Shown one piece after another: positions 1 through 9,444 of a DNA stretch of 64,000 nt. The first letter of the stretch is position 1. Every line of letters begins with the position of its first letter. Source of the stretch: DASRAA01 sp963814165 (GTDB lineage: Bacteria; Acidobacteriota; Terriglobia; Terriglobales; Acidobacteriaceae); the NCBI GenBank assembly GCA_963814165.1, contig CAWFBW010000008.1, positions 1 to 64,000 on the forward strand, in the 5' to 3' direction. The translations under genes and the position numbers were made by a program. The notes below the pieces were generated by a model, which was not told where the DNA came from, searched no databases, and saw only the letters and a program-made list of their open reading frames with translations.

Positions 1-1
1 T

Positions 2-256
2 CCGCATCCGTCTGCGGAGAACTCGAATCCCGATGACGCGCTTTACGAGGTGTCAGTGAAAGTAAACCGGACGCTCTATGTTGTCGTGACCAAGTCTCCA
101 CCGCCATCGGGAATGATCCAGTATGCAGTTGGCCGTGAAGTCTTGGTTCGGGTAGGCGATGACACAATCACCTGGAATGACATTCTGGGCCAGTCTCATG
201 ACGTGCCCATCATAAGCAGAAGCCCGTTTACCGGTACCTTCAAATCTCACGACTAA
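2..256 (+). CDS. C-terminal part of a small conserved protein (5' cut by window edge)
   Basis: The frame is open from base 2 to a TAA at 254-256, so the start lies outside the window. The visible 84 residues begin with a Ser/Asn/Pro-rich linker, followed by a compact beta-rich segment with YVVV, AVGREVLVRVGDD and a final SRSP motif. This resembles a small acidobacterial protein type often found beside secreted DUF4136 proteins. The function is not known to me. The next gene starts 57 bases downstream on the same strand, so co-transcription is possible. The opposite-strand frame over the same bases is treated as a shadow. Confidence 0.6.
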   Translation, partial: PHPSAENSNPDDALYEVSVKVNRTLYVVVTKSPPPSGMIQYAVGREVLVRVGDDTITWNDILGQSHDVPIISRSPFTGTFKSHD

Positions 257-313
257 TTAATCGATGATTCTGCTGCAGACGAAGCAGAGCATATTCGCGG
301 AAATGGAAATTCA

Positions 314-898
314 ATGAGGTTTATTCAACGCCTGTCATTATTACCTGTGTTCATCATATTTATGACTTCTCTCTATGCACAGGATGTTCACTACAACTAC
401 GACCACAGCGCGAACTTTGGAGCCTATAAAACTTACCAATGGGTCGACCTCCCAGGCCCCGGCGGCGCGGTGCCGGACCAGTTGATCGATCAGTCCATTA
501 AGCGTGCAGTGGACGAACAACTCGGGCAAAAAGGCCTGACCAGGGTCGAAAAGGATGCGGATCTCCAGGTCGGCTATCACGCCATGGTCAGAGAGGAAAA
601 GGGCATCAACTTGTCGGCATTTGGTGACGGCGGCGGCCCTTGGGGATGGGGCGGCGGTTGGGGCGGATTCAATAGCGGTACAGTCACCGGTCAAACATCC
701 ACTATTCCTGTCGGAACGCTCCTCGTGGACCTCTATGATCCTGCAAGAAAGCAGTTGGTCTGGCGCGGAGACGGCACCAAAACCATCGACCTCAAGAGAG
801 ACCCTGATAAGAACTACAGAATTCTTCAAAAATCCATGGCCAAGCTTTTCAAGAACTATCCGCCGCAGGCCGGCAAGTTAAGAGGAGACTTAAAGTGA
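314..898 (+). CDS. DUF4136 domain secreted protein
   Basis: This 194-residue protein has an N-terminal signal peptide (about residues 1-22, ending SLYAQ). It then shows the DUF4136 pattern: the YDHSANFGAYKTYQW opening, a central DQLIDQSIKRAVDEQL helix, DADLQVGYHA, a Gly/Trp-rich loop (residues about 105-122), and a C-terminal DLYDPARKQLVWRGDG strand. DUF4136 proteins are small exported proteins of unknown function, very common in Acidobacteriota and Bacteroidota. The stop overlaps the GTG of the next gene (GTGA at 895-898), indicating translational coupling. There is no lipobox Cys, so it is probably periplasmic and soluble. Confidence 0.85.
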   Translation: MRFIQRLSLLPVFIIFMTSLYAQDVHYNYDHSANFGAYKTYQWVDLPGPGGAVPDQLIDQSIKRAVDEQLGQKGLTRVEKDADLQVGYHAMVREEKGINLSAFGDGGGPWGWGGGWGGFNSGTVTGQTSTIPVGTLLVDLYDPARKQLVWRGDGTKTIDLKRDPDKNYRILQKSMAKLFKNYPPQAGKLRGDLK

Positions 899-1701
899 AA
901 TCACAGTGGATCATCGGATTCCTACTAACGTGTGCGCTGGCGGTTTCCGCCAATGCTCAAGAGAATGGCGGCGTACAAAGTGCGGCCGGGCCAATCGCAA
1001 ACGTCGCGCAGCAAAACTCAGGCGGCGGCACAACCGGCTCGGCTACGCAACTACAAGCACCTGCAGGAGGGCAGGAAGCAAGGATCTACCAAGACCGGTT
1101 AGAGGAGGTCGTTGGAGCCATGTCGGCGGAGTTAGCCGAAATTGCGCAGGCCGCTCGGGAAGGCAAGATCTGCCGCGATCAAGCCGAATACCTCAGCCTG
1201 GAACGCTATTACGTTGCACTGACACGCTTCCAGCTCCTACGTACCCTGTACCAGGCGCCGCAGGACAGCAATCGACCACAAAGTTACGCGCAGGCGAATA
1301 CTTCACCCCAGATTTCCGGGAGCGCCTTCGCTATTCCTTCGATGGTCTGCTCGCCTGACATTCCCGACCAGCTCGTTGACTATCTCCATCTGACGCCGCT
1401 GGAAATCCAGGCGCTCGAGGCACAGGTTACCGAACAGTGCAAGCAGATACAACCACTTGTAGACCGGCTTGAAAAGAGCCGTCGCAAGGTGCTTGAGATG
1501 AAACTGAATGGGAAAGTTGACGACCGGGAAGTTCAGGCTCTCGCCGCAGAATAGTCGCAGATTATCAAGCAGCTCATTGTGGCGAATTCACAGCTTGAGA
1601 CCAAGCTCTATAAGGCGCTGACCAGCGAACAACAACAAAGGGTGGATGGGTTATTGCGCCAGACTCTGAGCTCTGGAGGAACACCACCGGTTCCTCAATA
1701 G
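895..1701 (+). pseudogene. Secreted helical protein interrupted by an in-frame TAG
   Basis: Translation starts at GTG 895, preceded by AGAGGAG and coupled to the DUF4136 gene. A signal peptide (residues about 1-22, ending ANAQ) precedes a Gly/Gln-rich linker and a long helical domain rich in Glu, Gln and Leu. The frame stops at TAG 1552-1554. It continues with no further stop to 1701, and the codons after the stop still read as protein-like amphipathic helix (SQIIKQLIVANSQLETKLY). The stop sits where Gln (CAG) fits, so a single C-to-T change is the simplest cause. A 219-residue truncated product may still be made. Function unknown; the helical part recalls Spy/CpxP-like periplasmic helices, but only weakly. 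Confidence 0.65.
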
Positions 1702-2065
1702 CGAGCGGGCCCATACCATTCAGAAACTCTTGTCCGAGGCCGCCTTGCTGTTGAAAGGATCGCAACCCAAGGCGGCGTCAATAACGCCGCTACCTCTTAA
1801 CCTCCTGTCCTTTTCGGTCGTTGCGTCACTTTCTTTGCCAGTTACGCTTCAAAGCTCGCTTGCCTATCCGCAGACTGATTACTGGAGTTTCGTCAGCCGC
1901 CTGCATTTGGTCAGGGCAGATTCAGTCTGCATTGGTAAAGGCGTTTTGATTTCAGCAACTTGCGGCAAACACTGATTGGCACGCGGGCTGCATTACCTAT
2001 TACGTCCGTCGCCCCGACTCTTCCAAGCTCTGACGATCGAGAAATTGACGGCGCGAAGGTGATGC

Positions 2066-2680
2066 ATGTATTGGCTGCACCTGACAAGGAAGCAACAGAA
2101 ACGAATCGCACAGGTACTCAGCACGACCGAGATCGAGGATCCTTTTGCTAACCCGAGCGAGAGTCTGCGCTGGACTGCTCTGATGATTACGGGAACTGCG
2201 GAAATGGCGGAGCGATCGGTTATCGACGCAACATGTCTTGCCGGGACCACTAGCCGCGATTTTCGTGACTGGCTGGTGCTTTGGGCGCATTTGGCTACTG
2301 CCCGCACTGCACTGAACGCCGTCCGTTCATCGATCCAGGAAACTGCTAAACGATACGCTGACTGGACTTGCTCGCACAATGGCCGCGAGCCTCTTTCATG
2401 GGGCGAGATTCGAAGGCTCCAGGAGCTGGATGCAGGTGAAGTCGTGCAGCAGCTCGACATTTTGGCTCGGGCTGTTCTGGTTCTTCACGGCTGCCACGCC
2501 GCTTCTTTTGAGGACTGCGTGTTGTTGCTGAATGTGCCGCTTCAATCTGCCGTGGGCGCCTATTGTAGAGCGCTTGAGTGGTACAAGACGTTAACAGAGC
2601 CGGCTGACAGAGATCCAGCCGACGCAACTTCCGCGACCTACATGTTTCGGTCGCGACCTAAATGGACATTTGGGGTGTAG
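2066..2680 (+). CDS. Cytoplasmic protein with sigma-70 region 4-like C-terminus
   Basis: This 204-residue protein has no signal peptide. The start at ATG 2066 is preceded by GCGAAGG; an out-of-frame ATG lies four bases upstream. Residues about 145-185 (RAVLVLHGCHAASFEDCVLLL, then VPLQSAVGAYCRALEWY) have the spacing of sigma factor region 4: the RxVxVL helix, a S-x-E/D-D turn, LLxVP and a recognition helix ending in RAL. The usual region 2 is missing. I know similar single-domain sigma-r4-like proteins in Acidobacteria. I infer a possible transcription-related or vestigial role. The gene that follows is 11 bases downstream. Confidence 0.6.
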   Translation: MYWLHLTRKQQKRIAQVLSTTEIEDPFANPSESLRWTALMITGTAEMAERSVIDATCLAGTTSRDFRDWLVLWAHLATARTALNAVRSSIQETAKRYADWTCSHNGREPLSWGEIRRLQELDAGEVVQQLDILARAVLVLHGCHAASFEDCVLLLNVPLQSAVGAYCRALEWYKTLTEPADRDPADATSATYMFRSRPKWTFGV

Positions 2681-2691
2681 AGGAGGTCGAT

Positions 2692-3282
2692 GTGAAACGA
2701 CATTGGATGTTGGCATTCTCGATCGCTGGGGCGCTCGTGATTTCGACGGTCGCGCAAGACGTGAAAACACAATCTACGAACACTGTGACCCAGCAGCAAG
2801 GAAGCAGCGACTACGGCGAACACACAATTGTGGTCAATGTGTGGTCAAAATCCGAGCCGCGAGAACCGGAATCCGGCAAAATGTCACCAGCATTTGCGGC
2901 AGCCGGCCTGAACGCCGCGTTCAAGTTGGAGCTGACTGAGCGAAAGATGGAAAACTCCATCAGGAGGGGTTTTCCACTTGGCGAGTTCTGGATTCAAAAC
3001 GACCTTGCCGAGATTGACGATGCGCTAAAACTGGCAGCTCTTTCCGCCGCGAACGGTGCCGATCAACAGGCATTGCAGGAACTCGAAAAGCAAAGCACTC
3101 GGCTGCGGACCTGGAGCGATTGGCTTATTGACCAGAACCGACGCCTCGCGCTGACCGAGTATTACATCTCCTCCTCGACACTGGACAACGACGAGCGGTT
3201 TCAGAATAGCGTCGCTTGCACAAAGTTTCTGGTCTCTATGCTGTCGACCCGAACATTGGCACAGGCGAACTCCTGTCTCTGA
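2692..3282 (+). CDS. Secreted helical hypothetical protein
   Basis: GTG 2692 is preferred over an upstream ATG (2662). It has an AGGAGG eight bases before it, and translation from there gives a clean signal peptide (VKRHWMLAFSIAGALVIST, then VAQD). The mature part is about 175 residues, helical and charged. A segment near residues 145-175 (RLALTEYYISSSTLDNDERF, followed by a Cys-x-x-F segment) recurs as a broken copy at 17340-17460, so the family has at least two local members. No recognised domain and no lipobox. Function unknown; the context is a run of small exported proteins. Confidence 0.65.
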   Translation: MKRHWMLAFSIAGALVISTVAQDVKTQSTNTVTQQQGSSDYGEHTIVVNVWSKSEPREPESGKMSPAFAAAGLNAAFKLELTERKMENSIRRGFPLGEFWIQNDLAEIDDALKLAALSAANGADQQALQELEKQSTRLRTWSDWLIDQNRRLALTEYYISSSTLDNDERFQNSVACTKFLVSMLSTRTLAQANSCL

Positions 3283-3330
3283 GGCGCGGAGGAATGGATT
3301 CATAACAATCAGAAAGGCGAGCAATCTTGT

Positions 3331-3705
3331 ATGAGCATCATGAACATGAAAAAAAATTTTGCGTTGTGGCTGCTTGAGGCCAGTCTGGTGGCCGGCATTG
3401 CGATAGCGGGATGCGCGCAGAACACGATGACAACCCCGAATGGCAACAGTGGTCCCGCGACGGCCGGCCAGCGAGCCCAAGAAGTGACCTGGCTGGCCGG
3501 CTGTCTGGAGCAAGGTCCCGGTGCAGATCAGTACGCATTGCATGGTCCGAGGTTGCAATGGTGGGAGGTTAGGAGTGACAGTGTCAACCTCAGGGCTTTT
3601 GTCGATACGGAGGTCAGGGTGGCTGTCGTGAAGTCAACCGAGAACGATGGCACACTTACCGTGACCGACTTGATCCTAGCGAGTCCGAGTTGCGCGTCGC
3701 GGTAG
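3331..3705 (+). CDS. Small putative lipoprotein
   Basis: The 124-residue product has a basic start (MNMKKN), a hydrophobic stretch and a lipobox-like IAGC at about residue 27, fitting a signal peptidase II lipoprotein. The mature part is Asn/Gly/Thr-rich, then has a beta-rich domain with WLAGCLEQGPG and VRVAVVKSTENDG. The start is uncertain among ATG 3331, 3340 and 3346. The ribosome site (AGAAAGG, around 3310) is rather far from the first, which argues weakly for an internal start. No family recognised. It follows the preceding secreted protein by 48 bases on the same strand. Confidence 0.55.
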   Translation: MSIMNMKKNFALWLLEASLVAGIAIAGCAQNTMTTPNGNSGPATAGQRAQEVTWLAGCLEQGPGADQYALHGPRLQWWEVRSDSVNLRAFVDTEVRVAVVKSTENDGTLTVTDLILASPSCASR

Positions 3706-4065
3706 CACTTGGCAGGGTTCGGTACGCAACGCCACCAATGCTGCATTCCTTCGCAGCAATATCCAAGGCCGCAAAGGTTACCTGGCAGTCGCCTGGATGG
3801 GTTGATCGACCGACCGAACCCTGCCTCGCTAAAGTACGTTCGGCCCAAAAACCTGCCCAAATGTGGGCAGAAATCCACCACCGCCGATATTCGGTCGACA
3901 GTTTTGACCGGCCGCCCATCCTCAGTTCGTCAATCCCCGATTTCTCAGCTACTTACATTGATCATGCCTTGGCATCCGCCTTGCTCTTTAGATCGAGTAG
4001 TTCGCAAGTTGAAGATTCTGTCGCTCAAATCCATCGCTTGCGCGAAGAAGAATAGGTAACCAAAC
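3706..4065. other. Intergenic stretch without a supported gene
   Basis: Several overlapping open frames exist on both strands, but none has a ribosome site, a signal peptide or a recognisable domain. I see no hairpin followed by a T-run. It probably holds the promoter of the gene at 4066. Confidence 0.5.
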
Positions 4066-5016
4066 ATGACCTCAGCAAGACAGACAAGCCCTTGTAGTCG
4101 TTACAGCTTCGCTACATACCGAACACTTATTGTCATGCTCGTTTATTCGGGCTGTCTCGTCGCGCCCTCGCTCGCCCATGGGGCTGAGTTAAGGCAAGAC
4201 ACTTTAGTCTCTTGGAACGCGCACCTCGATGCCGCTCGTCCACAGATGGGCCCCCAAACACCCTTTCTCTGGATCGACCAGCAGCCCGACCGCGTTCAGC
4301 GTGTCCGTGATGGTGAGATTCTGGTCTCGTCCGTCGGGAAGGAAAACCCAAAACCGGTGCCCTCCGGCTTGATCCACGATTGGCTGGGCGCGGCCTTTTT
4401 CCCGAACGCCAGTATCAAAGACATTTTGTCCGCCGCGCGTGATTACAGCAACTACAAGGAGTATTACAAGCCGACAGTTGTTGATTCCAAGTTGCTCAGC
4501 AGCGATGGATCCTGTGAACAGTATTCCATGCGCGTACTGAACAAAGAGGCCGTAGCCGAGACGGCGCTGGATATGGATTACGAAACCTGCTATTTCAAAA
4601 TCGACGACCGGCGATGGTACAGCACCACGCACACCACGCGGGTGCAAGAGATCCGGCACTACGGCCGCGCGGACGAGCAGGAACTTCCGCCGGATCATGG
4701 CAGCGGCTTCATCTGGCGCCTGTATAGCGTCGCCAGGTTTGAGCAAAGGGACGGCGGAACCTACGTGGAAGTCGAGGCGATTGCCTTGAGTCGCGACATT
4801 CCCACTGCGCTACGCTGGGTGGTCAATCCTATCGTGCGCCGCGTCTCAAGGAACTCCATGCTCGTCTCCCTGCAACAGATGAAGGAGGCGGTCCGTTTGA
4901 CCGAAGATGCGGAGCGAACTGCCAATTTACCCACGACTGCCCACAATGGCTCGCGAGGCACTTTCGCTTCAGAAGTAGGCATAGACAAGAGTTTTACACC
5001 GGCCGGCAAGCCGTGA
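4066..5016 (+). CDS. Exported START/SRPBCC-like hypothetical protein
   Basis: The product is 316 residues with an N-terminal hydrophobic segment (residues about 22-40, ending in HGAE), so it is exported. From about residue 70 onward it has the layout of an SRPBCC/START-type lipid-binding fold: a helix-rich GLIHDWLGAAFF segment, YSNYKEYYKP, YSMRVLNKEA, a central strand set with YETCYFKIDDRRWYSTTHTT, and a C-terminal helix (SRNSMLVSLQQMKEAV). Similar proteins occur in many Acidobacteriota without an assigned function. The assignment to the fold is an inference from pattern only. The C-terminal tail is Ser/Thr-rich and probably disordered. Confidence 0.65.
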   Translation: MTSARQTSPCSRYSFATYRTLIVMLVYSGCLVAPSLAHGAELRQDTLVSWNAHLDAARPQMGPQTPFLWIDQQPDRVQRVRDGEILVSSVGKENPKPVPSGLIHDWLGAAFFPNASIKDILSAARDYSNYKEYYKPTVVDSKLLSSDGSCEQYSMRVLNKEAVAETALDMDYETCYFKIDDRRWYSTTHTTRVQEIRHYGRADEQELPPDHGSGFIWRLYSVARFEQRDGGTYVEVEAIALSRDIPTALRWVVNPIVRRVSRNSMLVSLQQMKEAVRLTEDAERTANLPTTAHNGSRGTFASEVGIDKSFTPAGKP

Positions 5017-5064
5017 TAAGCGACCCTACTCTGAAGCATTGCATCAGCTCACACACGCTATAAC

Positions 5065-6753
5065 TCATGGCTGCTCCCGTACAAGTTCATCCCTCAGGTA
5101 GCGTCCAACGGCGATCTCCAGATTAAAATGCATTCCTTCACGTCGCAGGAGCTGTCCCAGCGGTGATCGTTGTACGACCGCCAAAACTCCGGGATTCATA
5201 CCAATCAGCCACAGTTGAACGCCATCCTGACTTTGCCGCCTCGCAACTTGTGCGAAAATCTTTAGCGCGGTGTACTCCAAGTCGAGGACTCCGCTAGCGT
5301 CCACCGCGACGACTCTCGGTTGCGTTTTCCTGACCAGCGGCTCAATTTTGTGCGCGATCTGTGCCGCATTGGCAAAGAAAATTGGACCTTCCGGCCTCAG
5401 CAGCAGCAGGCCAGGAAAGTTCTCATCCTCGGGATGTTCCGGCGATTCCGGCCGAAATACGTTGGTTCCGGGCTTTCGCCGCAGGACATACACTGGAGCG
5501 TCGGCTACGTGGTACGCCAGTGTGACCAGGGAAATGATTATGGCTACGATGATTCCTTTCAGGGTGCCGACGAGCACGACCCCTGCGAACGCCACGATCG
5601 CCCATGAAAATTCGATCCTGCGAATGCTAAGAATCTCACGGAACTCGATCGGCTTGATAAGTCCGAAGCAATACACAATCACCAGCGCCGCCAATGCGGC
5701 TTGCGGCATCATCGAAACGACTGGAGCGAGGAAGAGGGTTGTTACCAGCGCCATCGCCGCGGTTACTATCTCGGCTAATTGCGTGCGACCTCCCGCGCGG
5801 ACATTGACCGCCGTCTGCGTTGTGCCGCCGCCGCTGGGCATTGCACCGAAGAGCGCGCCTCCGACATTGGCGAGTCCAGTTGCAAGCAGCTCTCTGTCTG
5901 CTCGCGGCGCTGGCTCGTCGTTTCGCGCGAAGGCTCGTCCGGCCGCAACCGTCTCCGTGAAACTCATCAAGGCGATCCCTAATGCGCCGGGCCACAGCAC
6001 GGTTATGAACGAAAGGTCTGGCTTCACCAGCGAGGGCACTCCTGGCGGTATGTGGCCCACCAGTTCGACACCCCGATGTTGCAAATTCAAGAAGTACACG
6101 CCCGCTATCGCAGCAGCTACCGCCAGCAACGGCGCTGGCAGTTTCGGCAGGAAACGCTCCATGCTCAGCAGAATCACGATTACCGTGAGCCCGACGGCCA
6201 GCGTTGCTAACGACGTTTTTGGAAGGCTGTGAACTATCGAGAGGACGTTCTGAACGAATGTGCCTCTTGTGAAGTGGATGCCAAGGATCTTCGGGATCTG
6301 GTCCACCACAATGACCAGCCCGATGCCGGCTCTGAAACCGACGAGCACCGGCTCGGAGATAAAGTTCGCCACGATTCCCAGGCGCAGCAGGCACGCCAGC
6401 AAAAGTGCGGCTCCCACCAGCAGCGTCAGCGTCGCTGAGGCTCTCAGCAGGGCTGCGGGGTCGCCGTTGGGCACGACCTGCCCCAACTGAGCGGCGGTCA
6501 GGATCGCCAACGTTGTGGTCGTGCTGACGCTGAGCACGCGCGAGGTCCCAAGCACCGCGTATATCACCATCGGCACCAGGGCGGTATAGAGGCCTACCTG
6601 CACCGGCAGCCCGGCCATCATGGCATACGCCATCGCCTTGGGAATGATTACCGCGCCGGTGGTCAGCCCCGCGACGATGTCGGGCCGCAGCCAATCCGCA
6701 CGGTATGAGACCAGCCACTCTGGTAAAGCACGAGACCATGGACGCGTCGACAT
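5065..6753 (-). CDS. SulP-family anion permease with STAS domain (copy 1, intact)
   Basis: This 562-residue SLC26/SulP transporter is expected to move sulfate, bicarbonate or other anions across the inner membrane. Residues about 15-420 form the multi-helix core, with the family's AYAMMAGLPVQVGLYTALVP signature near the N-terminus and the FTETVAAGRAFA and GGGTTQTAVNVRAGGRTQLA loops. Residues about 440-550 form a cytoplasmic STAS domain (PEGPIFFANA, VVAVDASGVLDLEYTALK). The ATG at 6753 lies 10 bases after the stop of ppk2 copy 1, so the two are one transcription unit. Length is normal. The substrate cannot be read from sequence. Confidence 0.9.
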   Translation of the reverse strand: MSTRPWSRALPEWLVSYRADWLRPDIVAGLTTGAVIIPKAMAYAMMAGLPVQVGLYTALVPMVIYAVLGTSRVLSVSTTTTLAILTAAQLGQVVPNGDPAALLRASATLTLLVGAALLLACLLRLGIVANFISEPVLVGFRAGIGLVIVVDQIPKILGIHFTRGTFVQNVLSIVHSLPKTSLATLAVGLTVIVILLSMERFLPKLPAPLLAVAAAIAGVYFLNLQHRGVELVGHIPPGVPSLVKPDLSFITVLWPGALGIALMSFTETVAAGRAFARNDEPAPRADRELLATGLANVGGALFGAMPSGGGTTQTAVNVRAGGRTQLAEIVTAAMALVTTLFLAPVVSMMPQAALAALVIVYCFGLIKPIEFREILSIRRIEFSWAIVAFAGVVLVGTLKGIIVAIIISLVTLAYHVADAPVYVLRRKPGTNVFRPESPEHPEDENFPGLLLLRPEGPIFFANAAQIAHKIEPLVRKTQPRVVAVDASGVLDLEYTALKIFAQVARRQSQDGVQLWLIGMNPGVLAVVQRSPLGQLLRREGMHFNLEIAVGRYLRDELVREQP

Positions 6754-6763
6754 GCTGGCAGGC

Positions 6764-7618
6764 CTACCAGAGCTGCGGGACGGTTCGATGCTTCTGCTTC
6801 GGCTCTACGTACCCTTTCGGCTTTTGCCTTGGCGGAAGCTTGGGAGGCGTGTAAGGAATCTCCTCCCACGGGATGCTGCTGAGTATGTGCGCAATGCAGT
6901 TCAGGTGGGCACGCTTTTTGTCGTCTGACGGAACGATGTACCAGGGCGACGCTGCTGTATCCGTGGCTGCAAGCATCGCATCCCGGGCGCGTGAGTAGTC
7001 GTACCAACGGCGGTGCGATTCCAAGTCCATAGGACTAAGCTTCCAGCGCTTGGAAGGATCTTCAATTCGCGCGAGGAAGCGCTTGTGCTGTTCCTTTTCC
7101 GATACTTCGAGCCAATACTTCAGAAGGATGATGCCCTGGCTGACCAGAAAGCCCTCGAAGATGGGACAGTCCCTGAGAAATTCCCTGTGCTCTTCATCGG
7201 TACAAAAGCCCATCACGTACTCAACACCGGCGCGGTTATACCAGCTCCGGTCGAAGATGACGACTTCACCTCCGGCGGGCAGTTGTTCAATGTAGCGCTG
7301 GGCATGGAGTTGCGTCTTCTGCCTCTCGGTTGGCGCGGGGAGGGCGACCACGCGAAAGATGCGCGGGCTGACACGCTCCATGATGCGCTTGATCATCCCG
7401 CCTTTGCCGGCAGCGTCTCGTCCTTCGAAAATGATCACAATGCGGGCGTTGGTCGCCTTGACCCAGTCCTGGAGCTTGACCAGCTCAACTTGTAGCTTGA
7501 AAATCTCGGCCTCGTACTCATTTTTGCCGATCTTCGGTTGGCCGTTGACGCCGGACTGTTGAGTGTTGCTGTCCAGCCTTGATTTTTGTTTCTTTTTGTT
7601 TTTGGATTTCTTGCCCAT
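6764..7618 (-). CDS. ppk2: Polyphosphate kinase 2 family protein (copy 1)
   Basis: PPK2 enzymes transfer phosphate between polyphosphate and nucleotides. The 284-residue product has a Lys-rich N-terminus (MGKKSKNKKKQK) and then a single PPK2 domain. The Walker A motif is at about residues 65-74 (EGRDAAGKGG), Walker B at about 120-125 (VVIFDRSWYNRAGVEYVMGF begins here), and the lid-region basic residues follow (RIEDPSKRWKLSP). It ends TVPQLW, and its stop lies 10 bases before sulP copy 1. Length and motifs fit a single-domain PPK2. Which nucleotide it uses cannot be told safely by eye. Confidence 0.92.
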   Translation of the reverse strand: MGKKSKNKKKQKSRLDSNTQQSGVNGQPKIGKNEYEAEIFKLQVELVKLQDWVKATNARIVIIFEGRDAAGKGGMIKRIMERVSPRIFRVVALPAPTERQKTQLHAQRYIEQLPAGGEVVIFDRSWYNRAGVEYVMGFCTDEEHREFLRDCPIFEGFLVSQGIILLKYWLEVSEKEQHKRFLARIEDPSKRWKLSPMDLESHRRWYDYSRARDAMLAATDTAASPWYIVPSDDKKRAHLNCIAHILSSIPWEEIPYTPPKLPPRQKPKGYVEPKQKHRTVPQLW

Positions 7619-9444
7619 CGTTGTTTTCTGGCTCCCTGGATCGGCCCGTCTGTTTAGAGGCCGGCCTGTATTCCTGCGGGTTGAAGTGCGACCGTTTTAT
7701 CGGCGTTTGCATGGGACCGCCAACAGGTTCAGTCATAGACACTCGTCCCGGGCCTGACACTTCGCCGCTTCGCCGAGTACGCCTCAGGTAGCGTCCAACG
7801 GCAATCTCCAGATTAAAATGCATTCCTTCACGTCGCAGGATCTGTCCCAGCGGTGATCGTTGTACGACCGCCAAAACTCCGGGATTCATACCAATCAGCC
7901 ACAGTTGAATGCCATCCTGACTTTGCCTCTTCGCAACTTGTGCGAACATTTTGAGCGCGGTGTACTCCATGTCGAGGACTCCGCTAGCGTCCACCGCGAC
8001 GACCTTCGGTTGCGTTTCCCTGACCAGCGGCTCAATCTTGTGTGCGATCTGTGCCGCATTGGCAAAGAAAATTGGACCTTCCGGCCTCAGCAGCAGAAGG
8101 CCAGGAAAACTCTCATCCTCGGGATGTTCCGGCGATTGCGGCCGGAATACGTTGGTTCCGGGCTTGCGCCGCAGGACATACACTGGAGCGATCGGCTACG
8201 TGGTACGCCAGTGTGACCAGGGAAACGATGATGGCTACGATGATTCCCTTCAGGGTGCCGACGAGCACGACCCCTGCGAACGCCACGATCGCCCATGAAA
8301 ATTCGGTCCTGCGAATGCTAAGAATCTCACGGAACTCGATCGGCTTAATAAGTCCGAAGGAATACACAATCACCAGCGCCGCCAATGCAGATTGCGGCAT
8401 CATCGCAACGAGTGGAGCGAGGAAGAGGGTTGTTACCAGTGCCATCGCCGCGGTTACCATCTCGGCTAATTGCGTGCGAGCTCCCGCGCGGACATTGACC
8501 GCCGTCTGCGTTGTGCCGCCGCCGCCGGGCATTGCACCGAAGAGCGCGCCTCCGACATTGGCGAGTCCAGTTGCAAGCAGCTCTCTGTCTGCTCGCGGCG
8601 CCGGCTCGTCATTTCGCGCGAAGGCTCGGCCGGCCGCAACCGTCTCCGTGAAACTCATCAAGGCAATCCCTAATGCGCCGGGCCAAAGCACGGTTATGAA
8701 CGAAAGGTCTGGCTTCACCAGCGAGGGCAGTCCTGGCGGTATGTGGCCCACCAGTTCGACACCCCGATGTTGCAAATTCAAGAAGTACACGCCCGCTATC
8801 GCAGCAGCTACCGCCAGCAACGGCGCTGGCAGTTTCGGCAGGAAACGCTCCATGCTCAGCAGAATCACGATTACCGTGAGCCCGACGGCCAGCGTTGCTA
8901 ACGACGTTTTTGGAAGGCTGTGAATTATCGAGAGGACATTCTGAACGAATGTGCCTCTTGTGAAGTGGATGCCAAGGATCTTCGGGATCTGGTCCACCAC
9001 AATGACCAGCCCGATGCCGGCTCTGAAACCGACGAGCACCGGCTCGGAGATAAAGTTCGCCACGATTCCCAGGCGCAGCAGGTACGCCAGCAAGAGTGCG
9101 GCTCCCACCAGCAGCGTCAACGTCGCTGAGGCTCCCAGCAGGGCTGCGGGGTCGCCGTTGGGCACGACCTGCCCCAACTGAGCGGCGGTCAGGATCGCCA
9201 ACGTTGTGGTCGTGCTGACGCTGAGCACGCGCGAGGTCCCAAGCACCGCGTAGATCACCATCGGCACCAGGGCGGTATAGAGGCCTACCTGCACCGGCAG
9301 CCCGGCCATCATGGCATACGCCATCGCCATGGGAATGATTACCGCGCCGGTGGTCAGCCCCGCGACGATGTCGGGCCGCAGCCAATCCGCACGGCATGAG
9401 ACCAGCCATTCTGGTAAAGCACGAGACCATGGACGCGTCGACAT
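7518..9444 (-). pseudogene. SulP permease copy 2, frameshifted before the STAS domain
   Basis: Copy 2 starts at 9444 with the same MSTRPWSRALPEW as copy 1 and is colinear through the transmembrane core. An extra A at 8191 (GAGCGATCGG against GAGCGTCGG in copy 1) shifts the frame at the YHVAD position, and the product then ends at 8113 after about 30 foreign residues. The STAS domain remains open in another frame (about 8183 down). Because the duplication junction removed the native end, that frame now runs through unrelated sequence to 7518. A core-only transporter of about 443 residues may still be made. Without STAS its function is doubtful. Confidence 0.85.

Noticed and set aside
1730..1975. 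Possible small CDS after the interrupted secreted gene
   Set aside because: The first residues (TIQKLLSEAALLLKGSQPKA) look protein-like but no start signal is present. At best it is the shifted tail of the preceding gene.
5270..6232. Long plus-strand open frame opposite sulP
   Set aside because: It has the composition of an antisense shadow of a GC-rich gene, without ribosome site or known domain. The same frame recurs opposite copy 2.
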